From an uncultured Oscillospiraceae bacterium (lineage in GTDB: Bacteria > Bacillota_A > Clostridia > Oscillospirales > Oscillospiraceae), in contig CALWWO010000186.1 in NCBI GenBank assembly GCA_944385265.1, positions 1 through 8,523 on the forward strand: a stretch of 8,523 bases of DNA. The letters are read 5' to 3'. Every line of letters starts with the position of its first letter. The stretch's first letter is position 1. Position numbers and translations under genes: made by a program. Below, one piece after another: positions 1 to 6,115 of this stretch. The notes under the pieces were generated by a model, which was given only the letters and a program-made list of their open reading frames with translations, had not been told where the DNA came from and did not search any database.

Positions 1-249
1 GCTTTCGCCGGGGTCGGCGGCTGCAACTTCATCCCGAACGCGACGGGCAACGTCTCCACTGAGGACGTTCTCCACGCGCTGGACGGTATGGGCGTCGATA
101 CGGGCATAGACCTCGTAAAAGCTATTGCAATCGGCAAGCGCGTACAGGAAATGATCGGTCACACCGCCGACAGCTATGTGCTTAAGGCCGGCAGAAACTG
201 CGACGCTTTGGAGATCATGGCGGCAAAGAAAAAGGAAAGCGCAAAATAA
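1..249 (+). CDS. HMG-CoA lyase-like protein, C-terminal 82 residues (5' truncated by the window)
   Basis: The reading frame is open from base 1 and ends in TAA at 247-249. The visible part carries the C-terminal signature of the hydroxymethylglutaryl-CoA lyase branch of the HMGL-like (pyruvate carboxyltransferase) TIM barrels: GVGGC, then ATGNVSTEDV, then GMGVDTGIDL. The Cys of GGC corresponds to the catalytic lid cysteine of HMG-CoA lyases. The residues after it (NFIPNA) differ from the usual P-(F/Y)-A-x-G-A, so the acyl-CoA substrate may not be HMG-CoA itself. The metal-binding N-terminal half is outside the window. The tail is Lys-rich. A 37-bp gap separates it from the isomerase-like gene on the same strand, which suggests one operon. 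Family membership is fairly sure; the substrate is not. Confidence 0.8.
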   Translation, partial: AFAGVGGCNFIPNATGNVSTEDVLHALDGMGVDTGIDLVKAIAIGKRVQEMIGHTADSYVLKAGRNCDALEIMAAKKKESAK

Positions 250-286
250 ATTAAAAAATTTTTTAAATAGAAAAGAGGAAACAACC

Positions 287-1126
287 ATGGCAAGAAAGTA
301 TTCACTCGCTTATCTGACACTGCCGGGAATCGATCCGGTAAGCCAGATCAAAATCGCAAAGGAGACCGGTTACGACAGCGTAAGCCTTCGTACCATCCCG
401 ATGCATCTTCCCGGTGAGCCGGAATTCCTGCTCCACAAGGATAACGACCTGTTTGAGGCGACAAAGAAAGCGCTGAAAGAGTACGATATGCCTCTCATGG
501 ATATCGAGCTTGCGCGCATCCGCCCGGACCTCGACATCAACGAGTATGAGCCTGCTTTTGAAAAGGCTGCTGAACTCGGCGGAACCGACGTTCTTGGCAG
601 TGTCTGGACAAGAGACAGAGCTTATTATGTCGAGCAGGTCGGAAAAGTAGCCGAAATGGCTAAGAAGTACGGTCTCAAGTACAATATCGAGTTCCTTCCG
701 TGGGCCGGCGTAAGAAACCTCCAGGAAGCTATCACTCTTGTTGACCTTGTAAAGGCTGACAACCTCTACATCATGGTCGATACGCTCCACGCGGGCAGAG
801 CCGGCGTTACGGGTGAAGAGATCGCGCGTACGGATAAGAAGTACTTCAACTTCATCCACCTCTGCGACGGTCCTGCCGGTCCTGACGGCGACCCCGTCCT
901 TGCCGACATCAACGACGAACTCATGCTCTACACAGCGAGAGAAGCGCGCTTCTATCCCGGCGAGGGCGCAATGGATATCGCTTCCATCGTAGCTGCTCTT
1001 CCGGATCTCCCGCTGTCTATCGAGCTGCCGAACTTCAAGCGCATTGAAGAGCTTGGTCAAGCGGGTCATGCAAAGCGCTGCATCGATGACGCAAAGGCAT
1101 ATTTTGCAGCTCACAATGTAAAATAA
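287..1126 (+). CDS. Sugar phosphate isomerase/epimerase family TIM-barrel protein (279 aa)
   Basis: The sequence has the xylose-isomerase-like / AP-endonuclease-2 TIM-barrel pattern. Likely divalent-metal ligands are Glu135 (YNIEFLPW), Asp165 and His168 (VDTLHAGR), His191 and Asp194 (HLCDG) and Glu246 (SIELPN). The family's R-x-x-PGEG stretch is at 221-227. The length of 279 is typical and there is no signal peptide, so it should be cytoplasmic. ATG 287 is chosen because AAGAGGAA lies just upstream (about 273-280) and the frame upstream reads through the end of the preceding gene. Proteins of this family isomerise or epimerise sugars, inosose or hydroxypyruvate, and some are dehydratases. The exact reaction cannot be read here. 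Pairing with an HMG-CoA-lyase-like enzyme suggests a carbon-catabolic operon extending to the left. The intergenic gap also holds a perfect 16-bp A/T palindrome at 251-266. Confidence 0.85.
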   Translation: MARKYSLAYLTLPGIDPVSQIKIAKETGYDSVSLRTIPMHLPGEPEFLLHKDNDLFEATKKALKEYDMPLMDIELARIRPDLDINEYEPAFEKAAELGGTDVLGSVWTRDRAYYVEQVGKVAEMAKKYGLKYNIEFLPWAGVRNLQEAITLVDLVKADNLYIMVDTLHAGRAGVTGEEIARTDKKYFNFIHLCDGPAGPDGDPVLADINDELMLYTAREARFYPGEGAMDIASIVAALPDLPLSIELPNFKRIEELGQAGHAKRCIDDAKAYFAAHNVK

Positions 1127-1196
1127 TCTACAAATACGGGTACATACCCGGAAAATCTCCCAAACCGTAAAGGCGCGGGATCAAAAGGGCCAAACG

Positions 1197-1233
1197 GGAC
1201 GGCGGACGACGATTTGTCTTCGCCGTCCTTTTT
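1197..1233 (+). terminator. Intrinsic terminator after the isomerase-like gene
   Basis: GGACGGCG (1197-1204) pairs perfectly with CGCCGTCC (1221-1228). The stem continues inward with GA/TT, a bulged C and GAC/GTC around a GATTT loop. A run of five T follows at 1229-1233. It lies about 70 bp after the stop at 1126 and would end the operon that enters from the left. A smaller hairpin, CGGGT/ACCCG at 1137-1150, precedes it without a T-run. The 171 bp from here to the next gene hold no convincing promoter or gene. Confidence 0.88.
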
Positions 1234-1404
1234 ATACATGCCTCACCAAGTCGGAGCGCATAGTCGAACGGTATATTGCGCGACAATACGGCAAACTTTG
1301 GCAAATGTGGCGTATAGTGTGGCGGGCTACATGTCATTAAACGAAATGTGCCGACCGGCGAGTGCGCGTCTTAAAAATAAAATGTAATTTACACGGGTGA
1401 TAAA

Positions 1405-1851
1405 ATGATCGTCAGAGAGTACAGACCATGTGATTGCGCTTTGATAGCGGAGCTGTTTTATGACACTGTCCGCACTGTCAATGCCGCGGATTATACAAAA
1501 GAGCAGATAGACGCATGGACAAGCGGCGTCGATCTTGAAAAATGGAACAGCTCGCTTATGGAGCATGACACTGCCGTCGCCGTTGAGGACGGCATTATCG
1601 TTGGTTTCGGCGATATGGATGCAACGGGGTATCTTGATCGGTTGTATGTCCACAAGGACTATCAGGGCAGAGGAGTCGCAACGGCATTGTGCGACAGGCT
1701 GGAGCGGAATGTGAGCGGGAGAATAGTCACTCACGCGTCTATAACGGCGAGACCTTTTTTTGAGAAAAGAGGATATAAAACGGTCAGAGAGCAGCAGGTG
1801 GAGCGGCGCGGCGTTTTTCTTACGAATTTCATTATGGAGAAATACAGGTAA
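1405..1851 (+). CDS. GNAT-family N-acetyltransferase, YafP-like (148 aa)
   Basis: This is a single GNAT domain. The acetyl-CoA pyrophosphate loop is Q-G-R-G-V-A at residues 87-92, preceded by the beta-4 strand LDRLYVHKDY. The helix-strand after it, ASITARPFFEKRGY (111-124), together with the ending V-E-R-R-G-V-F-L-T-N-F, closely resembles what I recall of Escherichia coli YafP and its relatives. The domain should transfer an acetyl group from acetyl-CoA to an amine; the acceptor is unknown. Start ATG 1405 has only a modest purine stretch (GGGTGATAAA) upstream, and the protein starts at the expected first beta strand (MIVREYRPCD). The gene is followed by a 106-bp gap to the nucleotidyltransferase gene on the same strand. 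No promoter stands out. Family certain, function open. Confidence 0.88.
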   Translation: MIVREYRPCDCALIAELFYDTVRTVNAADYTKEQIDAWTSGVDLEKWNSSLMEHDTAVAVEDGIIVGFGDMDATGYLDRLYVHKDYQGRGVATALCDRLERNVSGRIVTHASITARPFFEKRGYKTVREQQVERRGVFLTNFIMEKYR

Positions 1852-1957
1852 GACGCGGCAGTATGAAGGCGGCGCGCGCAAAAATAGTAAAATGCAGCCG
1901 ATATGATAATCTGTCAGGCAACTGGGAATTTGGCAGGACTGGGAGTGAAGAGAAGCT

Positions 1958-2347
1958 ATGTTAAAAGAATTTATCAATAAGCTCAGGGATTTTTCTATGA
2001 ACAATGCTGAAATCGAAAGCGTTATCATCGTCGGCTCTTATGCCAGAGGAACCAATGAAAAAGAGTCGGATTTAGACCTCTGCATCATCACCCCTGCAAA
2101 GAATAAAATGGTCGAAACTCCTGATTTCGTTAAAGAGTTCGGAACAGTTCAAAACATGCGGACGGAGTGTTACGGCGCGTGCACTTCGATCAGAGTTTGG
2201 TATGAAAGCGGATTGGAAGTAGAATTCGGGATTGTCGATCCCTCATGGCTCAGCATACCTTTAGACAGCGGAACGCGCAGGGTATTGAGCGACGGGTATA
2301 AAGTTATCGTAGATAAAAAGCGTTATTTTCAAAATCCGCCTCTCTGA
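1958..2347 (+). CDS. Small nucleotidyltransferase-domain protein (129 aa)
   Basis: The protein is essentially one minimal polymerase-beta-type nucleotidyltransferase fold. The signature G-S-Y-A-R-G (26-31) and D-L-D (38-40) is present, giving two metal-binding aspartates. A likely third carboxylate is in the LEVEF strand (Glu87 or Glu89), where Asp is more usual. Such proteins move an NMP from an NTP to an acceptor; relatives include antibiotic nucleotidyltransferases and the MNT half of HEPN/MNT pairs. No HEPN-like partner gene is next to it, so a toxin-antitoxin role is not supported here. Purines (GGGAGTGAAGAGA) lie before ATG 1958. No terminator was seen between its stop and the promoter of the next unit. 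Acceptor unknown. Confidence 0.82.
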   Translation: MLKEFINKLRDFSMNNAEIESVIIVGSYARGTNEKESDLDLCIITPAKNKMVETPDFVKEFGTVQNMRTECYGACTSIRVWYESGLEVEFGIVDPSWLSIPLDSGTRRVLSDGYKVIVDKKRYFQNPPL

Positions 2348-2405
2348 TAGTCTTAATTTTTTGCGCGGGAAGAAAAGGCAAGGGTTAAAGAGAAAATATG
2401 CGGCT

Positions 2406-2434
2406 TTGACATGTCCGCCGCAGATTGCTATAAT
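2406..2434 (+). promoter_or_regulatory. Perfect consensus sigma-A-type promoter with extended -10
   Basis: TTGACA (2406-2411) and TATAAT (2429-2434) are both exact consensus and are separated by 17 bp. A TG one base before the -10 (2426-2427) adds an extended -10 element. Transcription should start near 2441, giving a 5' UTR of about 42 nt to ATG 2483. All three elements are optimal, so strong, probably constitutive expression of the small downstream gene is inferred. Confidence 0.9.
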
Positions 2435-2482
2435 ATATAGCGTCGTTTATGCGGCAAATCAGCTTATCGGAGGGGATAGCAC

Positions 2483-2632
2483 ATGTGCGAGCAGGATAAA
2501 AAAACAGACGCGGCAAAAGCCGAAGAACAGAAAAAACAGGAAAAAAAAGAAAAATACGTACCTGATTACAATATCGAGTATACGGAAGAAGAGCTTGCCG
2601 ATTACTGGGGCGATACCTGCAGCGGCGAGTAA
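2483..2632 (+). CDS. Unrecognised 49-residue charged protein with its own promoter and terminator
   Basis: A 50-codon frame runs from ATG 2483 to TAA 2630-2632. GGAGGGG at 2469-2475 gives a near-ideal ribosome-binding site with 7-nt spacing. The protein starts M-C-E-Q-D and then has a Lys/Glu/Gln-rich, probably helical stretch (about residues 5-24) with no hydrophobic segment. It ends in an acidic, aromatic-containing part, YVPDYNIEYTEEELADYWGD (25-44), with a second Cys at 46. It has no signal peptide or membrane span, and only two cysteines, far apart. I do not recognise the family. It being a real gene rests on the consensus promoter upstream, the strong Shine-Dalgarno site and the terminator 8 bp after the stop, which together frame a 230-nt transcription unit. 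An RNA role for the same transcript cannot be excluded. Confidence 0.8.
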   Translation: MCEQDKKTDAAKAEEQKKQEKKEKYVPDYNIEYTEEELADYWGDTCSGE

Positions 2633-2640
2633 AATAATTA

Positions 2641-2672
2641 AAACCGCAGCCGTTTTTCGGCTGCGGTTTTTG
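2641..2672. terminator. Bidirectional intrinsic terminator between convergent units
   Basis: ACCGCAGCCG (2643-2652) and CGGCTGCGGT (2658-2667) form a perfect 10-bp stem around a TTTTT loop. On the plus strand it is followed by TTTTGCTTTTTG and ends the 49-residue gene. On the minus strand it is followed by TTTTAATTATTTT, so it can also end the aromatic operon, whose last stop is at 2850. No other U-tailed hairpin was found between 2673 and 2849, a stretch in which I see no supported gene. Confidence 0.9.
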
Positions 2673-2849
2673 CTTTTTGTTACATTCTGCGGCAATTTTG
2701 TATCGCCGCATAGCATGCCTTTTTACTGTTGGGAAGAGAGATGAAGCCTTACCGCATTTTACAGAAATTTTTACAGGTCAGGCAAGAAACGGCATACGCT
2801 TGACGCATGATGAAAATTACCGCCGTGCCCTGAGGTGCAGAAATCGAAT

Positions 2850-3869
2850 TTACAGGTCGGAGCTATCCTGCAAAAACGTCTCTGCGATTTTCTGCGCGGT
2901 GTCGTCCACGCTGCCCGCGTTATTGACAAAGCCGTCGGCAAAATGCATGTATGCCGAGGTGCGCGTTTTGAGCATTTCGTCGAGATTGTCGCTCTGGGAA
3001 AGCGGACGCCCGTCGATAGGCAGAAGCGATGTATCGCGGCGCAGCCAGTAGATAAGGCTGTTTTGACGGAGCGGGACAAGATTTTCTTCTTTCAAGACGC
3101 AGCCGCCGCCCGTGGCGATAACGCAGCCCGTATTTTTGCTCAGCTCGGATATCACTTCATTTTCTATTTTGCGGAACGCCTCCTCGCCGCCCTCTTCAAA
3201 TATCTGCTGTATGGATTTGTGCGCTTTTCGGACTATCTCGTCATCCGTATCTATAAATTTGCGCCCCAAAAGCTGCGCGAGAGCTTTGCCTATAGTGGTT
3301 TTCCCGCTGCCCGGCATCCCGATGAGCACGATGTTTTTTATATCGGCTGTCGCGGTCCTGAGGATCTCCTCTATGCGCTCGTCTGCCGCTTCCCCGCCGG
3401 ACATTTGCCGGAGCGAGTGCTCGATAAGCATCGGAAGCCCGCCGGAACAGGGGATAGCAAGGCTGTCAGCCTGTAAGATAAGCGCCGTTTTGAGGGGATT
3501 ATATATAACATCAAGGACGCCCGTGACCATCGGGAAATAGGTGAGATCGACGGGGGATTTATCGCAGTCCGGAAACATACCGACGGGGGTGGTGTTTATG
3601 ATTATATCGGCGTCGTAATGGCTGTCGAGATTGCCGTAATTATTTTTACCCGAGCGCGAAATTATTACGGTTTCAGAGGCGCCGCCCTGCTCTGCGGCGG
3701 CTTTTGCCGTCTGTCCCGTTGCGCCGCCGCCGAGGATGAGGACCTTTTTACCGGCAAACGATATGCCGCAGTGCTGCGCGAGATACAGAAAACCGCGCTC
3801 ATCTGCGTCATATCCGTAAATCTTGCCGGTCTCTTTTATAAGCCTGCTTATAGTCTGCATTTCCTGCAT
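2850..3869 (-). CDS. aroK: Fusion of an N-terminally truncated shikimate dehydrogenase-like domain to shikimate kinase (339 aa)
   Basis: Residues from about 177 on form a complete shikimate kinase, which phosphorylates shikimate with ATP. Walker A is GMPGSGKTT (184-192), the Asp pair is in FIDTDDEI, GEEAFRKIE holds the substrate Arg, GGG is at 254-256, the lid has RPL (288-290), and Arg303 is in RTSAY. Residues 1-165 match only the NADP-binding half of AroE: GYDAD, the LILGGGATGQ loop, SRSGKNNY, INTTPVGMFP and YNPLKTALL-type motifs. The shikimate-binding half, about 80 residues with the catalytic Lys, is absent, and pheA ends only 18 bp upstream, so it is not hidden nearby. Start ATG 3869 follows AGAGGTGG; an in-frame GTG at 3878 is possible but lies within that site. 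Kinase function is likely; dehydrogenase function is doubtful. Last gene of the operon. Confidence 0.9.
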   Translation of the reverse strand: MQEMQTISRLIKETGKIYGYDADERGFLYLAQHCGISFAGKKVLILGGGATGQTAKAAAEQGGASETVIISRSGKNNYGNLDSHYDADIIINTTPVGMFPDCDKSPVDLTYFPMVTGVLDVIYNPLKTALILQADSLAIPCSGGLPMLIEHSLRQMSGGEAADERIEEILRTATADIKNIVLIGMPGSGKTTIGKALAQLLGRKFIDTDDEIVRKAHKSIQQIFEEGGEEAFRKIENEVISELSKNTGCVIATGGGCVLKEENLVPLRQNSLIYWLRRDTSLLPIDGRPLSQSDNLDEMLKTRTSAYMHFADGFVNNAGSVDDTAQKIAETFLQDSSDL

Positions 3870-3887
3870 GGTATCCACCTCTTATGC

Positions 3888-5024
3888 TCAGCTCTTTTCA
3901 GGATATCCGCCGAGGAAGATCATGTGCCCCTCGTTTTCAAGCTGCATCAGGATACCCTGGACAATTTCGCCTTCTATCGATGCTTCAACGTCGAAATAAA
4001 ATATAAATTCAAAATCCTTTCCCGGGATGGGGCGGCTTTCGATCTTTGAAATATTGATCCCATGGTGCGCAAATTTTGAGATCAGCTCATAAAGCGCGCC
4101 GGGTCTGTGCGGCAGCGTTGCGATAAATGTTATCTTGTTCGCGCCGTCGCATATATGCAGATCTTTTGATATGCATATGAACCGCGTGTAGTTATGCTCG
4201 CTGTTTTGCAGCTTTTCCGTCAGGATATCAAGCCCGTACAGCTCGGCGCATATCGGCGCCGCTATAGCGGCGATGTCGCGCCTCCCCGATTCGGCGACAT
4301 ATTTTGCAGCCATCGCCGTATTCTCAAAAACAGTGACCTTTATCTCCGGATGCGCCTTCAGAAAATCGCTGCACTGCGCAAGCGCCTGCTCGTGCGATAC
4401 GATCTCGCGTATACCTGCCGGTCTTGCTCCGGCGACCGCGAGCAGGCAGTGGTTTATTTTGAGCCTGATGCTCTGCACGATGTAAAAATTGTGCTTATCC
4501 ATAAGATTGTAGACGGAGATGACGGAGCCTGCGGAGCTGTTTTCAATGGGAAGCAGCCCATACTTACATTCGCCCTTGTCAACAGCGTCAAAAACGTCCT
4601 CAAATTTGTTAAAGAACGTGACGTCCGGCGAGGAAAAAAGCTTCAGGCACGCCTGCTGCGAATAAGCGCCCTCTGTCCCCTGACAGGCGACGGAGGCGTT
4701 TTGGGGAAGCGACCGGAGCTTCTGCGCCGAGTTTATCATATTAAACAGCTTTGACCTGCTTTTCGGCAGAGTGGATTCCTGATAGCTGCGGCTAAGTTCA
4801 AACATCGTGCTAAATAATATCCGAGCGTAGCTGCCGAATTCTTCTCCGCAGTTTTCGGAGACGCGGCGGAGTATCTCCTCCTCGCGGTTGCCGGCGAAGA
4901 CGGCGGCGTTATTTTTCCTCTTCCATTCCGCCACGTCGGAGACGACCTTCATTCGCCGGCAGAACAGCGCGGCAAGCTCGTCGTCTATGTTATCTATCTC
5001 TTTTCTCAGTTCTTCAAGTCCCAT
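3888..5024 (-). CDS. pheA: Bifunctional chorismate mutase / prephenate dehydratase (P-protein, 378 aa)
   Basis: This enzyme converts chorismate to prephenate and then to phenylpyruvate for phenylalanine synthesis. An AroQ-type chorismate mutase fills about residues 1-85; active-site-type residues include Arg7 (ELRKEID), Lys35 and the R-E-E-E run at 47-50. Prephenate dehydratase follows at about 108-285 with ACQGTEGAYS, LLPIENSSAGSV, SHEQALAQC and the substrate-binding N-Y-T-R-F (278-282). A C-terminal ACT domain (about 295-375) carries RPGALYELI and ESRP (329-332), the usual Phe-binding motifs, so feedback inhibition by Phe is expected. Length and order are normal for P-proteins. ATG 5024 follows AAGGAAG, and 17 bp separate it from the aroC stop. 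Its C-terminus is intact, which matters for reading the truncated gene after it. Confidence 0.96.
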   Translation of the reverse strand: MGLEELRKEIDNIDDELAALFCRRMKVVSDVAEWKRKNNAAVFAGNREEEILRRVSENCGEEFGSYARILFSTMFELSRSYQESTLPKSRSKLFNMINSAQKLRSLPQNASVACQGTEGAYSQQACLKLFSSPDVTFFNKFEDVFDAVDKGECKYGLLPIENSSAGSVISVYNLMDKHNFYIVQSIRLKINHCLLAVAGARPAGIREIVSHEQALAQCSDFLKAHPEIKVTVFENTAMAAKYVAESGRRDIAAIAAPICAELYGLDILTEKLQNSEHNYTRFICISKDLHICDGANKITFIATLPHRPGALYELISKFAHHGINISKIESRPIPGKDFEFIFYFDVEASIEGEIVQGILMQLENEGHMIFLGGYPEKS

Positions 5025-5041
5025 TTTATGTCAACTTCCTT

Positions 5042-6115
5042 TCAAAGCATCATATCCATAAGCGTCACGGCGACCGCCGCCTCTATACACGGCACGGCGC
5101 GCGGCACGATGCATGGGTCGTGCCGCCCCTTTATCGTAAGCGTCGTATTTTCCATCGTGTTCAGGTTGACGGTGCGCTGCTCTCTCGATATGGAGGCGGT
5201 CGGCTTTATGGCGACGTTCATAACTACCGGCATGCCGGAAGTTATACCGCCTAAGATACCGCCATGGTTATTCGTTTCGGTCATTACCTTTTTGCCGTCC
5301 GTCACGAACGAGTCGTTATGCTCCGAGCCTTGCAAACGAGCTGAGGCGAAGCCCAGTCCGAACGACACGCCGCGCACCGCGGGAACGCCGAACACTGCGG
5401 CGGCAAGCCTGTTTTCAACTCCGCCGAACATCGGCTCTCCGACTCCCGGCGGCATACCGATGGCAAAGCAGCGTATCACTCCGCCGACGGAATCGAGCTC
5501 CATGCGCGCATCTTCTATCGCCGCCTGCATTTCGTCTCCCTTTTCATCGTTGTTTACAGGGAAGTTTTTCGCGGCGATAGATGAAAGCTCTTCGTTTGTC
5601 ACATGCACGGGATCGAGGGAATCGTCGCATATGCCGGCGATCTCAAGTATCTGCGCGCCGACGTAAACGCCCTTTTCGGAGAGAAACTGCTTTGCAAGCG
5701 CGCCGGCAAAGCACAGAGGAGCCGTCAGCCTGCCGGAGAACTGCCCTCCGCCTCTTATATCATACGCGCTTCCGAATTTCTGTATGGCTGTGAAATCCGC
5801 GTGCGACGGGCGCGGCGTTATCATAAGCCCGCTGTAGTCTTTAGAACGCTGATTCGTGTTTATTATTTCCGCGCATATCGGCGCGCCGCATGTAACGCCG
5901 TCCACGATACCGGCGACGACGTGCGGCGTATCCGGCTCTTTCCTCGTCGTGGAAAATTTGTTCCTGCCGGGAGCCCTGCGCTGCATAAATTCGGCGACCT
6001 TCTCCATATCCGGACGAAAGCCGGCAGGGAAACCGTCTATCACAACGCCGATAGCCTCGGCGTGGGATTGACCGAATATCGTGATTTTTAACTTTTCTCC
6101 GAAGCTGTTAGACAT
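5042..6115 (-). CDS. aroC: Chorismate synthase (357 aa)
   Basis: It converts 5-enolpyruvylshikimate-3-phosphate to chorismate using reduced FMN, the last common step of aromatic synthesis. Family motifs are all present: FGQSHAEAIG with His18, GRNKFSTTRKEPD near 50-62, RPSHADFT with the second conserved His105, RGGGQFSGR, and near the C-terminus GRHDPC with VPRAVP. The length is typical for bacteria and no part is missing. It begins inside the end of aroA: the start and stop overlap by 8 bp (6108-6115). Its AGGAGG Shine-Dalgarno (6124-6129, 8-nt spacing) lies within the last aroA codons, so translation is probably coupled. Confidence 0.97.
   Translation of the reverse strand: MSNSFGEKLKITIFGQSHAEAIGVVIDGFPAGFRPDMEKVAEFMQRRAPGRNKFSTTRKEPDTPHVVAGIVDGVTCGAPICAEIINTNQRSKDYSGLMITPRPSHADFTAIQKFGSAYDIRGGGQFSGRLTAPLCFAGALAKQFLSEKGVYVGAQILEIAGICDDSLDPVHVTNEELSSIAAKNFPVNNDEKGDEMQAAIEDARMELDSVGGVIRCFAIGMPPGVGEPMFGGVENRLAAAVFGVPAVRGVSFGLGFASARLQGSEHNDSFVTDGKKVMTETNNHGGILGGITSGMPVVMNVAIKPTASISREQRTVNLNTMENTTLTIKGRHDPCIVPRAVPCIEAAVAVTLMDMML

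Noticed and set aside
302..1114. Long open frame on the minus strand opposite the isomerase-like gene
   Set aside because: It lies fully antisense to a protein with clear family motifs, has no ribosome-binding site of note, and its translation resembles no family.
1128..1337. Minus-strand frame of 69 codons across the terminator region
   Set aside because: It spans the plus-strand terminator hairpin and shows no domain or start signal.
1884..1957. Possible promoter before the nucleotidyltransferase gene (GATAAT near 1905-1910)
   Set aside because: No acceptable -35 at the right distance, so not called.
1327..2028. Minus-strand frame of 233 codons opposite the acetyltransferase
   Set aside because: Antisense to the GNAT gene and the start of the nucleotidyltransferase, both of which have unmistakable motifs.
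1958..2347. HEPN/MNT toxin-antitoxin pair
   Set aside because: Only the nucleotidyltransferase side is present; no HEPN-like gene is adjacent.
2361..2744. Plus-strand frame of 127 codons over the small-gene region
   Set aside because: It runs through the consensus promoter and the terminator hairpin in another frame. The 49-codon frame has the matching ribosome-binding site.
2741..2803. 20-codon plus-strand frame preceded by GGAAGAGAG
   Set aside because: Very short, with no promoter or terminator of its own and no recognisable content; likely chance.
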